In this document: piece by piece, positions 1 through 5,205 of the stretch | Layout of the letters: every line of letters begins with the position of its first letter | Numbering within the stretch: the stretch's first letter is position 1 | Assembly: GCA_013044365.1 (NCBI GenBank) | Contig: JABEUP010000122.1 | Location: forward strand, 1-5,205 | DNA length: 5,205 bases | Source of the DNA: Acidimicrobiaceae bacterium | GTDB taxonomy: Bacteria; Actinomycetota; Acidimicrobiia; Acidimicrobiales; Acidimicrobiaceae | Reading direction: 5' to 3' | Program-made: the position numbers and the translations under genes | Notes under the pieces: generated by a model | Seen by the model: only the letters and a program-made list of their open reading frames with translations | Told to the model about the DNA's origin: nothing | Database searches by the model: none

Positions 1-1
1 A

Positions 2-196
2 ATCGCCGTTATGGGCGAATCTGAATTTGACGGATCCGGATCACTTCTTACCAAGACCTCTCCACGGGCGCGTCTGGGAACCAAAGTATTATGGTCAAAG
101 CTGCGGTCTATCAATTCATCGGGGGTCGAGCCCGTATACGATCTAACCGTCAACGGAACCCACAATTTTATTGCAAACGGGGTTGTGGCTCACAAC
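2..196 (+). other. C-terminal part of an intein within DnaB (5' partial)
   Basis: The 65 residues before the DnaB tail are not helicase. They contain VLWSKLRSINSSGVEPVYDL, which is intein block F with its start VYDLTV, then the block F His in THNFIANG. Block G follows as VVAHN, directly before Ser. The terminal Asn (194-196), the penultimate His (191-193) and the +1 Ser (197-199) are the residues that carry out Asn cyclisation and trans-esterification, and all are intact. From knowledge of the family, the junction HN|S-(I/L)EQDAD is the insertion site of the Synechocystis DnaB intein. The N-terminal splicing blocks and any homing endonuclease domain lie left of the window. No LAGLIDADG motif is seen in the visible part, so whether this is a full intein or a mini-intein is unknown. 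Confidence 0.93.
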
Positions 197-379
197 TCCC
201 TTGAGCAGGATGCGGACGTGGTCCTTTTCATCTATAGAGATGAGATTTACAACAGCGACTCAGCTGATCGAGGTACCGCAGAAATCATCGTGGCAAAACA
301 CAGGTCAGGTCCCACGGGAGTCGCACATTTGGCTTTTTTGGACTCGTTTACTAAATTCGTCAATATGGCTCAACATTGA
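2..379 (+). CDS. dnaB: Replicative DNA helicase DnaB, C-terminal end, interrupted by an intein (5' partial)
   Basis: The frame is open from the left edge and ends at TGA (377-379). The ATG at 11 lies inside the intein, so it is not the gene start. From 197 onward the protein reads SLEQDADVVLFIYRDEIYN, then DRGTAEIIVAKHRSGPTG and TKFVNMA. This is the C-terminal end of the RecA-like ATPase domain of DnaB, the hexameric ring helicase that unwinds DNA at the replication fork; compare E. coli LEQQADIVMFIYRDEVY and AEIIIGKQRNGPIG. About 60 residues of mature helicase are visible; the Walker A and B motifs and the N-terminal domain lie outside the window. The helicase sequence before residue S(197) is replaced by intein sequence (2-196), which must splice out to give working DnaB. 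It ends with the normal family length of tail, with no sign of decay. It converges on the mechanosensitive channel gene. Confidence 0.95.
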   Translation: MAVMGESEFDGSGSLLTKTSPRARLGTKVLWSKLRSINSSGVEPVYDLTVNGTHNFIANGVVAHNSLEQDADVVLFIYRDEIYNSDSADRGTAEIIVAKHRSGPTGVAHLAFLDSFTKFVNMAQH

Positions 380-413
380 AGTGGTTCGGGCCAGACGTAA
401 TTGTTGATTGACA

Positions 414-468
414 CAGATATTTGCTGTCCTTCACAAGCGGTTGATCTTGTTGTTTGAAGCTATATCTG
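414..468. repeat. Nested inverted repeat in the convergent dnaB/channel gap
   Basis: Three pairs of arms nest inside one another: CAGATAT (414-420) with ATATCTG (462-468), CTTCA (429-433) with TGAAG (455-459), and CAAG (434-437) with CTTG (446-449). The loop is CGGTTGAT. Together they allow 16 base pairs broken by asymmetric internal loops. The element sits 34 bases after the dnaB stop and 38 bases beyond the end of the opposite gene. It may act as a two-way transcription end structure, but neither flank has a T-run typical of an intrinsic terminator. The remaining sequence of the gap (380-413 and 469-506) shows nothing recognisable. Confidence 0.45.
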
Positions 469-506
469 ATACTGCCGACTGGCCTCGTAGCTTGATTCAT
501 GTGAAT

Positions 507-1427
507 CTAGGATGTTTCTTGTGGGTTTCCGGATTCGGTGTTACTTTGACTGAGCTTAGTCATGACTCGCCATGCTGATTGAAGAATGCGGTCACGAATG
601 CGTTCGTCATTCTCCCTGCTCCAGACCGATACCCGCACCGAGTAATTTGCAATTCCAATATCGCTAAGTTCTAAGGATGGCGGGCGGTCCCAGCTTCCGA
701 GATCCTCAAGGAGTTTAGTTTTTAGGTCATTGGGACTTACTTGAATTGGTGCGTCGAAACGGACGGTAACTTTTCTGGCACCCGAGCGGCTCCTGTTGAT
801 GATCGCCGATTGCGCTAGGACGCCATTTGGAAGCACCAGGGGGTCCCCGTCATCCGTGACAATTGTGGTATACATCAGGTTGATGTCCGTGACACGACCC
901 GAGTAGGCCGGTTTGAGTGCTTCGTGAGGATATGAGGGCATCAAGATCGGGTACTGCCATGTGATGAAGCTTATCGAATCGCTTACTTGAAATGGCTGAA
1001 ACAGTACAAGCCACACGCCTCCAAAGAGGTTCGAAAGCATACTTTGGCCGGCAAGCCCAATTACCACGGTAAGAAATGCGCCCCCAAACAAGAAACTTGA
1101 GAGTCCAATTCCCAGTCCGGCGAAGACTGCCAGTGTTAGGCCAAGGTAGAGAAGCAGCCTGACGGCAAAGCCGGAAATAGTTCGTTGCCTCGGTGAAAGC
1201 GAAGTCATGGATTTCGTCAATATCCTGGACTCAACTACTTTTGCTATCACTGAGCCCACAATTAGAATGATCACGGCCCGTAGCGGACCTGCTATCGAAT
1301 CTCTAAATGGGATGTTCTTGTATGCGGTGTCGAGCAATATAAGCAACAGGGATCCAACGATAAAAAGTGCTGCGACTATTACCCATGGACCTAGAAAACG
1401 GCGAGGTGAGCTTTGGCGATCAGCCAC
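507..1427 (-). CDS. MscS-family small-conductance mechanosensitive channel
   Basis: A 306-residue membrane protein is predicted. It is expected to form a heptameric channel of the inner membrane that opens under membrane tension to release solutes after osmotic downshock. Hydrophobic segments lie near residues 11-32, 46-66, 86-107 and 111-145. The last resembles the pore-lining TM3 (GLGIGLSSF...VVIGLAGQSMLSNLFGG), followed by PFQVSD, the MscS PFxVGD signature with Gly changed to Ser. The beta-domain signature follows as GRVTDINLMYTT, DDGDPLVLPNG and IINRSR. About 20 extra residues (154-176, including TWQYP and PSYPHE) lie between these parts, compared with E. coli MscS. Start: GTG at 1427 is chosen because AAGGAAAGG (1437-1445) lies 9 bases upstream. 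An in-frame TTG at 1541 would add 38 hydrophilic residues with a poorer ribosome site. It is on the same strand as the IclR gene but separated by 333 bases, so it is probably transcribed on its own. Confidence 0.88.
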   Translation of the reverse strand: MADRQSSPRRFLGPWVIVAALFIVGSLLLILLDTAYKNIPFRDSIAGPLRAVIILIVGSVIAKVVESRILTKSMTSLSPRQRTISGFAVRLLLYLGLTLAVFAGLGIGLSSFLFGGAFLTVVIGLAGQSMLSNLFGGVWLVLFQPFQVSDSISFITWQYPILMPSYPHEALKPAYSGRVTDINLMYTTIVTDDGDPLVLPNGVLAQSAIINRSRSGARKVTVRFDAPIQVSPNDLKTKLLEDLGSWDRPPSLELSDIGIANYSVRVSVWSRENDERIRDRILQSAWRVMTKLSQSNTESGNPQETS

Positions 1428-1565
1428 TGCTATTTTCCTTTCCTTAGAACTGGATATAGCGTAGTGCCTGAAATCGCTCGGTTCAGTTAAGCCTTGACAC
1501 TGCCGGTCTGTCGTAGTTCGCCTTTGAACATCGCTTCGCAAGTCTTCTTAAGTAATCCTCAGTTA

Positions 1566-1613
1566 TCACCCTGGATTGGCTTGGTTGGGAATGACCCTTG
1601 CTCCCAATGGTGA
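1566..1613. repeat. Inverted-repeat cluster upstream of the channel gene
   Basis: TCACC (1566-1570) pairs with GGTGA (1609-1613) and ATTGG (1575-1579) with CCAAT (1604-1608), giving 10 pairs interrupted by a 4-base bulge on one side. An alternative inner pair is TTGGGA (1585-1590) with TCCCAA (1602-1607). If the upstream promoter guess is right, this lies in the channel mRNA leader, where it could be a folded leader or a protein-binding site. The arms are short and chance is not excluded. Confidence 0.25.
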
Positions 1614-1620
1614 CTTTCAG

Positions 1621-1649
1621 AAATTATTTTGTTTCCGGGTATTTGACAA
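1621..1649 (-). promoter_or_regulatory. Possible sigma-70-type promoter for the channel gene
   Basis: Read on the - strand, TTGTCA (1649-1644, one mismatch to TTGACA) is followed after 17 bases by TAATTT (1626-1621), or after 15 bases by AATAAT (1628-1623, one mismatch to TATAAT). Neither combination is ideal: the better hexamer has a short spacer. Transcription starting near 1615 would give a leader of about 190 bases before the GTG start at 1427. This is a motif match only. Confidence 0.25.
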
Positions 1650-1760
1650 ACGGAAGGTGTCTTCGGACGGATCTTGCGCGTGGCACTAAATCAATATGAA
1701 AGCCGCTTGTTTAGGTGCGCCTTATCAACCAAGTTGGGTGGCAAAAGGATTTGCTGAGGA

Positions 1761-2573
1761 CTATAAATACTGGATTTGCGGTACTGAGTATGTTTGTACT
1801 TCTTGCAAGATTTCTTGTGCGAGGTGTTCCAAATGTTCAAGGGTCGGGTAACGCGATATCGGTCCGCTGACTCCGAGAGCCGCCACGAGTTCACCGTTGA
1901 GACCGAATATTGGTACGGCGGCACCAGCAGTTTGCTCCGAACGTCCTCCTAGGTTTAAGGAGTATCCCCTCCGTGCAATTTTCTCGATCTCTGCGAACAG
2001 GTCCTTGGGTTCTGTGATGGTGTTGGGAGTTAATCTGGGCAATGGAAGTTCTCCGGACAGAAGTGCTGTTCGGAAGGGAAGCGAATAGGCTAGGAAGATT
2101 TTTCCAACGGAGGTCGCATGAATTGGTAAAAGAGATCCGATGTCGGCGCGAACTCCAACAGTTTGCGGACTGTCGATTACATCTACATCCATGATTTGGG
2201 AATGAACGGCAACTGCAAGGTGAACGGTCTCCTTGGTTGACATGTTCAATCTTTCCATCACAGGTCGCAGGCTCCGCCGCACATCGAATTGCTTGACCAT
2301 ATCACTTAGAAGTTCTAGCAGGCCTCTTCCAAGGGTATATTCGGAAGTTTCTGGAACCTGGACGGCAAATTCCTGATCGACCAGAGACGTCAACAGCCGA
2401 TGTACCGTGCTGACGGCAAGCCCCTTCTGGGAGGCGATTGCATGCACACCCACTGGTTTTCCGGCACGTCCGAGTTCGCGCAGTATTTCCATCGCGTTTA
2501 CGACTGCGTTTACGGTTCTGCCTGATTTTGAGTCGTCGGCGGGTGGTGGATTCTGGTCTGTTCTTTGTTCCAT
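1761..2573 (-). CDS. IclR-family transcriptional regulator
   Basis: The 270-residue length is typical of the family. An N-terminal winged helix-turn-helix covers about residues 20-85: AMEILRELGRAGKPVGV, recognition region GLAVSTVHRLLTSL, then the wing ending YTLGRGLLEL. The C-terminal IclR effector-binding domain covers about 98-262. It shows GSLLPIHATSVGKIFLA (146-162) and RGYSLNLGGRSEQTAGAAVP (202-221), then LVAALGVSGPISR (229-241), the family's ligand-pocket signatures. Such proteins bind operators as dimers or tetramers and respond to small carboxylic or aromatic acids, or CoA-pathway compounds. The start is ATG at 2573, because GGAGG (2580-2584) lies 6 bases upstream; a TTG 9 codons earlier is rejected. 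The gene is 76 bases downstream of the DUF35 gene on the same strand, so it is likely the local regulator of the CoA-transferase/thiolase operon, possibly partly co-transcribed with it. Whether it activates or represses is not visible. Confidence 0.93.
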   Translation of the reverse strand: MEQRTDQNPPPADDSKSGRTVNAVVNAMEILRELGRAGKPVGVHAIASQKGLAVSTVHRLLTSLVDQEFAVQVPETSEYTLGRGLLELLSDMVKQFDVRRSLRPVMERLNMSTKETVHLAVAVHSQIMDVDVIDSPQTVGVRADIGSLLPIHATSVGKIFLAYSLPFRTALLSGELPLPRLTPNTITEPKDLFAEIEKIARRGYSLNLGGRSEQTAGAAVPIFGLNGELVAALGVSGPISRYPTLEHLEHLAQEILQEVQTYSVPQIQYL

Positions 2574-2579
2574 GTGGAG

Positions 2580-2584
2580 CCTCC
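2580..2584 (-). promoter_or_regulatory. Ribosome binding site that fixes the IclR-family start
   Basis: GGAGG on the - strand is followed by 6 bases and then ATG at 2573-2571. It lies inside the alternative reading that would begin at TTG (2600). This strongly favours the ATG start and removes 9 residues from the longest open frame. Confidence 0.75.
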
Positions 2585-2618
2585 ATTTTAATCCTGACAA
2601 CCTTTTGGAAATGCCTGT

Positions 2619-2651
2619 AACAAAACAGAGGGCGCTCGATGTAAGAGCCCT
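2619..2651 (-). terminator. Possible weak intrinsic terminator after the DUF35 gene
   Basis: On the - strand, AGGGC (2651-2647) begins within the DUF35 stop codon and pairs with GCCCT (2633-2629). Two inner pairs (TC/GA), a 2-base bulge (GC) and the loop TTACATC complete the hairpin. It is followed by CTGTTTTGTT, a broken T-rich run. The stem is short and the T-run starts three bases late, so it would probably only lower read-through into the IclR gene. Confidence 0.35.
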
Positions 2652-3048
2652 AAAAGGATTGAAAGGCGGGAATTACCCATTCTTCCGCGCGGTCCCACAT
2701 TAGCGTCAGTGGCATTTCTACATGTAATTTCTCGAAATCGTTGGTGAGGATCCGACCGAGAATATTAGGACCTTCCTTTAGGTGAACTACGCCGACCGCA
2801 TAAGGCGTCACAAATGCCGGGTGGTATTGTCGTCGAAAGATCACGAACGAATGAAGTGAGCCTAGACCTGTTGCCTCATGCCAATCCCAGTTGGGACTCC
2901 AGCATTCCGGACAAAATGCGGTAGGTGGAAACCAAAAGGAGCCGCATTGGCTGCATCTCGGCAGGAGAAAGCGTTCCTGCTGGCAGGCTTCCCAGAAGGG
3001 GACCGTCTCAGGACTTGGTCTGGGAACAGGCCGGTGAACCCCACTCAT
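2650..3048 (-). CDS. Zinc-ribbon/OB-fold (DUF35) acyl-CoA-binding partner protein
   Basis: The 132-residue protein has the usual DUF35 layout. An N-terminal helix carries PFWEACQQERFLLPRC. A rubredoxin-like zinc ribbon has Cys32-x2-Cys35 and Cys46-x2-Cys49 (RCSQCG and FCPECW, with FPP between). An OB-fold follows (GLGSLHSFVIFRRQY, PYAVGVVHLKEGPNILGRI, ending LTLMWDRAEEWVIPAF). Members of this family pair with thiolase-fold enzymes and help bind or position the CoA substrate; the steroid Ltp2/ChsH2-DUF35 aldolase and archaeal HMG-CoA synthase complexes are examples. Here the gene starts 3 bases after the thiolase-like stop, with a strong site GGGGAGGAG (3057-3065) 8 bases before ATG, so the two products are probably made together as a complex. 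All four cysteines are present. A structural or activating subunit role is inferred from the family, not from this sequence alone. Confidence 0.93.
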   Translation of the reverse strand: MSGVHRPVPRPSPETVPFWEACQQERFLLPRCSQCGSFWFPPTAFCPECWSPNWDWHEATGLGSLHSFVIFRRQYHPAFVTPYAVGVVHLKEGPNILGRILTNDFEKLHVEMPLTLMWDRAEEWVIPAFQSF

Positions 3049-3051
3049 AGT

Positions 3052-4239
3052 TTACGCTCCTCCCCGCTGCAGGATCAACGAACTGTGGCACACCGTATTG
3101 CCGCCATGGCCGCTGACCAGCGCCCATTGCGCGTCTGAGACTTGCCGATCAGGTCCGTAGCTATGGCGCAGCTGCCGGATGCCTTCCAGGATCTGCAACA
3201 TTCCTTCGACATGACCTTCCGATAACTGTCCTCCGGAGGTGTTGGATGGCAGGGCCCCGTCCAGCCCCAGTGCGCCGGACATTGCAAAGGGACCGCCTTC
3301 ACCCTTTGCGCAGAATCCGTAATCCTCAAGCTGAGTAAGTACCATATAGGTGAAACAGTCGTAAAGTTGAGCGGTATCTATCTCCTTTGGACCGATACCT
3401 GCCATGGAAAAGGCTTTTCCTCCGCTGCGCCTTGCCGCAGTATCTGTCATGTGCTCGTCGTAATACCATCCGCGAAGGTTGTTGAAGGTTCCAAATCCGG
3501 AGATCAGGACCGGTATCTGACGCAGATCCTTTGCCCTTTCCGCCGAGCATACAACCACGGCGCCAGCGCCGTCTGTTACAAGACTGCAGTCGTACATATT
3601 GAAGGGGTCGACGATGGGTCTTCCGGAATGGTACTTTTCCATGGACAAAGGCTGCTTCATCTGGGCTGCCGGATTGCGTAATGCATGCTCTCTGAATGCT
3701 ACCGCTATGGAACCGAGGTGGTCTTTAGAGGTTCCATACAGCGCCATGTGGCGTGACGCCCCCAGAGCGTGCATGCCCACGGCCCCAAACATACCCATTT
3801 CGGCATTGAATTCCGACCGCTCCTGTTCCGGAGGCACCAATGGTACGCTCATCCTGGCAGTTGTATCCCTGTGGGTCCGTGACCAGCTATCCCGGCCATA
3901 TCCACAGAGTACGACGTCGCACATCCCGGCATCGATGGCCATCACCGCCAAAATAATGGAGAGAATTTGGCTTGCCCCTCCGTTGTCAAGCGTTGTGCTG
4001 AACTGGGCATCGATCCCCAGAAGTTCGCCCATTCTCTGGTGGTGGGTATAAACGTCATCCGGACCTCTGCAGATGATTCCATCGATATCGGGTTTGGAAA
4101 GTCCGGCGTCATTTACGGCATTATGCATCGCCTCGTTCAAAAGGCCAAGCGAACTGGAGCCAGGCACTTGGCCCAGATCGCTTTGTCCGACCCCAACTAT
4201 GGCGTATTTGCCGCTGAGAGTCCGATTGGGATTACTCAT
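3052..4239 (-). CDS. Thiolase-like protein (SCP2/Ltp type) lacking the catalytic cysteines
   Basis: The 395-residue protein has a thiolase fold: N-terminal GKYAIVGVGQSDLG (10-23), core LDNGGASQILSIILAVMAID (84-103), and C-terminal half with DGAGAVVVCSAERA (223-236), LYDCFTYMVLTQLEDYGFC (292-310), NTSGGQLSEGH (333-343) and VSGHGGN (375-381). In classical thiolases the nucleophilic Cys sits in the segment that here reads LDNGGAS, and the second Cys near the C-terminus is replaced at VSGHGG. His343 of the GGxxxxGH motif remains. This pattern marks the non-classical branch that includes the steroid side-chain aldolase Ltp2, so retro-aldol or other C-C chemistry on a CoA ester is more likely than thiolysis. 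Start: ATG at 4239, one base after the CoA-transferase stop; AGGAAAG lies 11 bases upstream. A TTG start at 4314 would overlap that gene by over 70 bases. The substrate is unknown. Confidence 0.92.
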   Translation of the reverse strand: MSNPNRTLSGKYAIVGVGQSDLGQVPGSSSLGLLNEAMHNAVNDAGLSKPDIDGIICRGPDDVYTHHQRMGELLGIDAQFSTTLDNGGASQILSIILAVMAIDAGMCDVVLCGYGRDSWSRTHRDTTARMSVPLVPPEQERSEFNAEMGMFGAVGMHALGASRHMALYGTSKDHLGSIAVAFREHALRNPAAQMKQPLSMEKYHSGRPIVDPFNMYDCSLVTDGAGAVVVCSAERAKDLRQIPVLISGFGTFNNLRGWYYDEHMTDTAARRSGGKAFSMAGIGPKEIDTAQLYDCFTYMVLTQLEDYGFCAKGEGGPFAMSGALGLDGALPSNTSGGQLSEGHVEGMLQILEGIRQLRHSYGPDRQVSDAQWALVSGHGGNTVCHSSLILQRGGA

Positions 4240-4240
4240 T

Positions 4241-5205
4241 TCAGTTGTCGCTTTCCTGTGCGCCGAAGACGCCGGCAGCCTGAAAGGCTTCAAGTTGTTC
4301 TGGGGAAAAGTCAAGATCCTGGAGTATTTTTAGGGTGTGTTCCCCCAATATCGGCGGTGCGAGGGTAACCGCCAGTGGCGTTTGCGAAAGTGCAAATCCG
4401 GGGGCAACTCCGGGCACGGTTCCCCGGACCGGGTGGTCGTAACTCATCCTGATACCAAGATGGTTAACTTGTGGATCGTCAAATGCGTCTCCTATGGTGT
4501 TGAGAGGGGCAGAAGGAACATCCAGGCGGCCAAGCTCATACAGCCACCGGTCTCTTGGAGCGGTACGAAAGATCGTCTGCAGTTCACTTAGCAGTTCTTC
4601 GTAATTGCGCTGTCTTGCCGTACGGGTTGCAAATCGTGAATCCTCCAGCCATTGGGGTCGACCTACCGCTTTTACAAGCCCTTGCCAGAATTTGGCTGGC
4701 GATGAAAGGTGGATAATGAAAGGAAGGTCGTCACCAGCCTGAAACGCAAAGACCTGGGCCTGTCGGACCCGGGTTTGTCTGACTGGCGGCTCTTTGGAAT
4801 GGAAGTAGTGGGCAGCATTTTCGCCAATTAGGTGCATTGTGGCCTGCAATAAGGAGGTAGTCACCAACTGGCCCTCTCCGGTAGCTGTCCGGGCCATCAG
4901 GCCCGAGAGTATGGCACAGCATGCGTAAATACCGGTAATGTGATCGGACAGGGAGATGCCCATTGGTTCGGGTTGTTTAAGGTTAGTCAAGAGGCTAAGC
5001 AGCCCACTCAATGCTTGGCCGACGGTATCGTAGCCAGGGCGCTGGCTGTATGGCCCGTCTTCTCCAAAACCGGTGATTGAACAGTAGATCAACCTTGGAT
5101 TTCGCATCCGTACCGCCTGGTATCCAAAACCCATCTGTTCGGCAATTCCGGGACGGTGATTTTCGATCACCACATCTGCGCTATCGATTAGATCCAGTAG
5201 AATCT
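4241..5205 (-). CDS. CaiB/BaiF-family (class III) CoA-transferase (5' partial)
   Basis: The frame stays open to the right edge, reading ILLDLIDSADVVIENHRPG from 5203. The GTG at 5173 is therefore internal, and about 70-80 N-terminal residues are missing. The 320 visible residues follow the family closely: ADVVIENHRPG, NPRLIYCSITGFGEDGPYS, RPGYDTVGQALSGL, SDHITGIYACCAILSGLMAR, TGEGQLVTTSLLQATMHL, then the small domain (FIIHLSSPAKFWQGL, WLEDSRFATRTARQRN, VPSAPLNTIGDAFDDPQ) and the return to LGEHT. The Asp in SDHITG (4943-4945) matches the catalytic Asp that carries the acyl group in formyl-CoA transferase. The enzyme moves CoA between carboxylic acids; some relatives are racemases, but the intact DHxTG region favours transfer. 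It is the most upstream gene seen of the operon, ends at TGA one base before the thiolase-like ATG, and probably supplies that enzyme's acyl-CoA substrate. Confidence 0.94.
   Translation of the reverse strand, partial: ILLDLIDSADVVIENHRPGIAEQMGFGYQAVRMRNPRLIYCSITGFGEDGPYSQRPGYDTVGQALSGLLSLLTNLKQPEPMGISLSDHITGIYACCAILSGLMARTATGEGQLVTTSLLQATMHLIGENAAHYFHSKEPPVRQTRVRQAQVFAFQAGDDLPFIIHLSSPAKFWQGLVKAVGRPQWLEDSRFATRTARQRNYEELLSELQTIFRTAPRDRWLYELGRLDVPSAPLNTIGDAFDDPQVNHLGIRMSYDHPVRGTVPGVAPGFALSQTPLAVTLAPPILGEHTLKILQDLDFSPEQLEAFQAAGVFGAQESDN

Larger units (their letters stand above)
1428..1760. other. Non-coding stretch between the channel gene and the IclR-family gene
   Basis: This 333-base stretch is the 5' side of the channel gene and the 3' side of the IclR gene. 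No convincing protein is encoded here, apart from the possible 38-codon TTG extension of the channel (1428-1541). It holds a possible - strand promoter (1621-1649) and an inverted-repeat cluster (1566-1613). Just past the IclR stop is a small hairpin, GCAAA (1741-1745) with TTTGC (1750-1754) around AGGA; it has no T-run, so it is not called a terminator. Confidence 0.6.

Noticed and set aside
11..379. A stand-alone 122-residue gene starting at ATG 11
   Set aside because: The frame is open to the left edge and the ATG lies within intein sequence; the true gene begins outside the window.
494..507. GATTCA-TG-TGAATC palindrome as a terminator of the channel gene
   Set aside because: The stem is only 5-6 bp with almost no loop, overlaps the stop codon, and has no T-run.
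1494..1499. TTGACA on the + strand as a promoter
   Set aside because: No -10-like hexamer lies 16-18 bases downstream, and the direction runs into the antisense side of the regulator with no gene to drive.
1428..1541. TTG start at 1541 for the channel, adding 38 residues
   Set aside because: The added residues are hydrophilic and not family-like; the GTG at 1427 has a better ribosome site (AAGGAAAGG). It is not fully excluded.
1691..1924. A 77-residue - strand frame overlapping the IclR 3' end
   Set aside because: Most of it lies in another frame of the conserved IclR effector domain; the product has no recognisable features.
4240..4314. TTG start at 4314 for the thiolase-like gene
   Set aside because: It would overlap the CoA-transferase end by over 70 bases; the ATG at 4239 directly follows that stop and precedes the family's normal N-terminus.
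3599..4368. Long + strand open frames opposite the thiolase-like and CoA-transferase genes
   Set aside because: They are antisense frames of well-conserved genes, have no family resemblance and no ribosome sites worth noting.

Overview
The window shows a bacterial chromosome segment of roughly balanced base composition. It holds five protein genes and no RNA genes, insertion sequences or CRISPR arrays that I can recognise. One gene at the left edge (+ strand) faces a run of four genes plus a CoA-transferase fragment's operon partners on the - strand, so the left end is a convergent junction. The DnaB tail (YRDEIYN...DRGTAEIIVAKHRSGPTG...TKFVNMA) and the small acyl-CoA operon would suit an actinobacterium of the Acidimicrobiia type or a Chloroflexota-like lineage. 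That placement is an inference from resemblance and is weak.

Left region (2-379, +): the end of the replicative helicase gene dnaB. The first 195 bases of the frame are the C-terminal part of an intein; the native DnaB sequence resumes at Ser (197-199). The splice junction is the one used by the Synechocystis-type DnaB intein. All residues needed on this side for splicing are visible.

Convergent gap (380-506): contains a nested inverted repeat (414-468). Then, on the - strand, comes a small-conductance mechanosensitive (MscS-type) channel (507-1427) carrying an extra segment between the pore helix and the beta domain. A 333-base non-coding stretch (1428-1760) lies upstream of it and contains a possible promoter and inverted repeats.

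Right region (- strand, transcribed right to left): a CaiB/BaiF-type CoA-transferase (cut by the window edge), a thiolase-like protein lacking the catalytic cysteines, and a zinc-ribbon/OB-fold (DUF35) protein. They are separated by only 1 and 3 bases, so they form an operon. An IclR-family regulator follows 76 bases downstream behind a possible weak terminator. The likely logic is that the transferase makes an acyl-CoA, the thiolase-like/DUF35 pair acts on a carbon-carbon bond of that CoA ester, and the IclR protein senses a pathway compound. The substrate cannot be read from the sequence.

The system most worth a second look is the intein in DnaB, followed by the cysteine-less thiolase/DUF35 operon.
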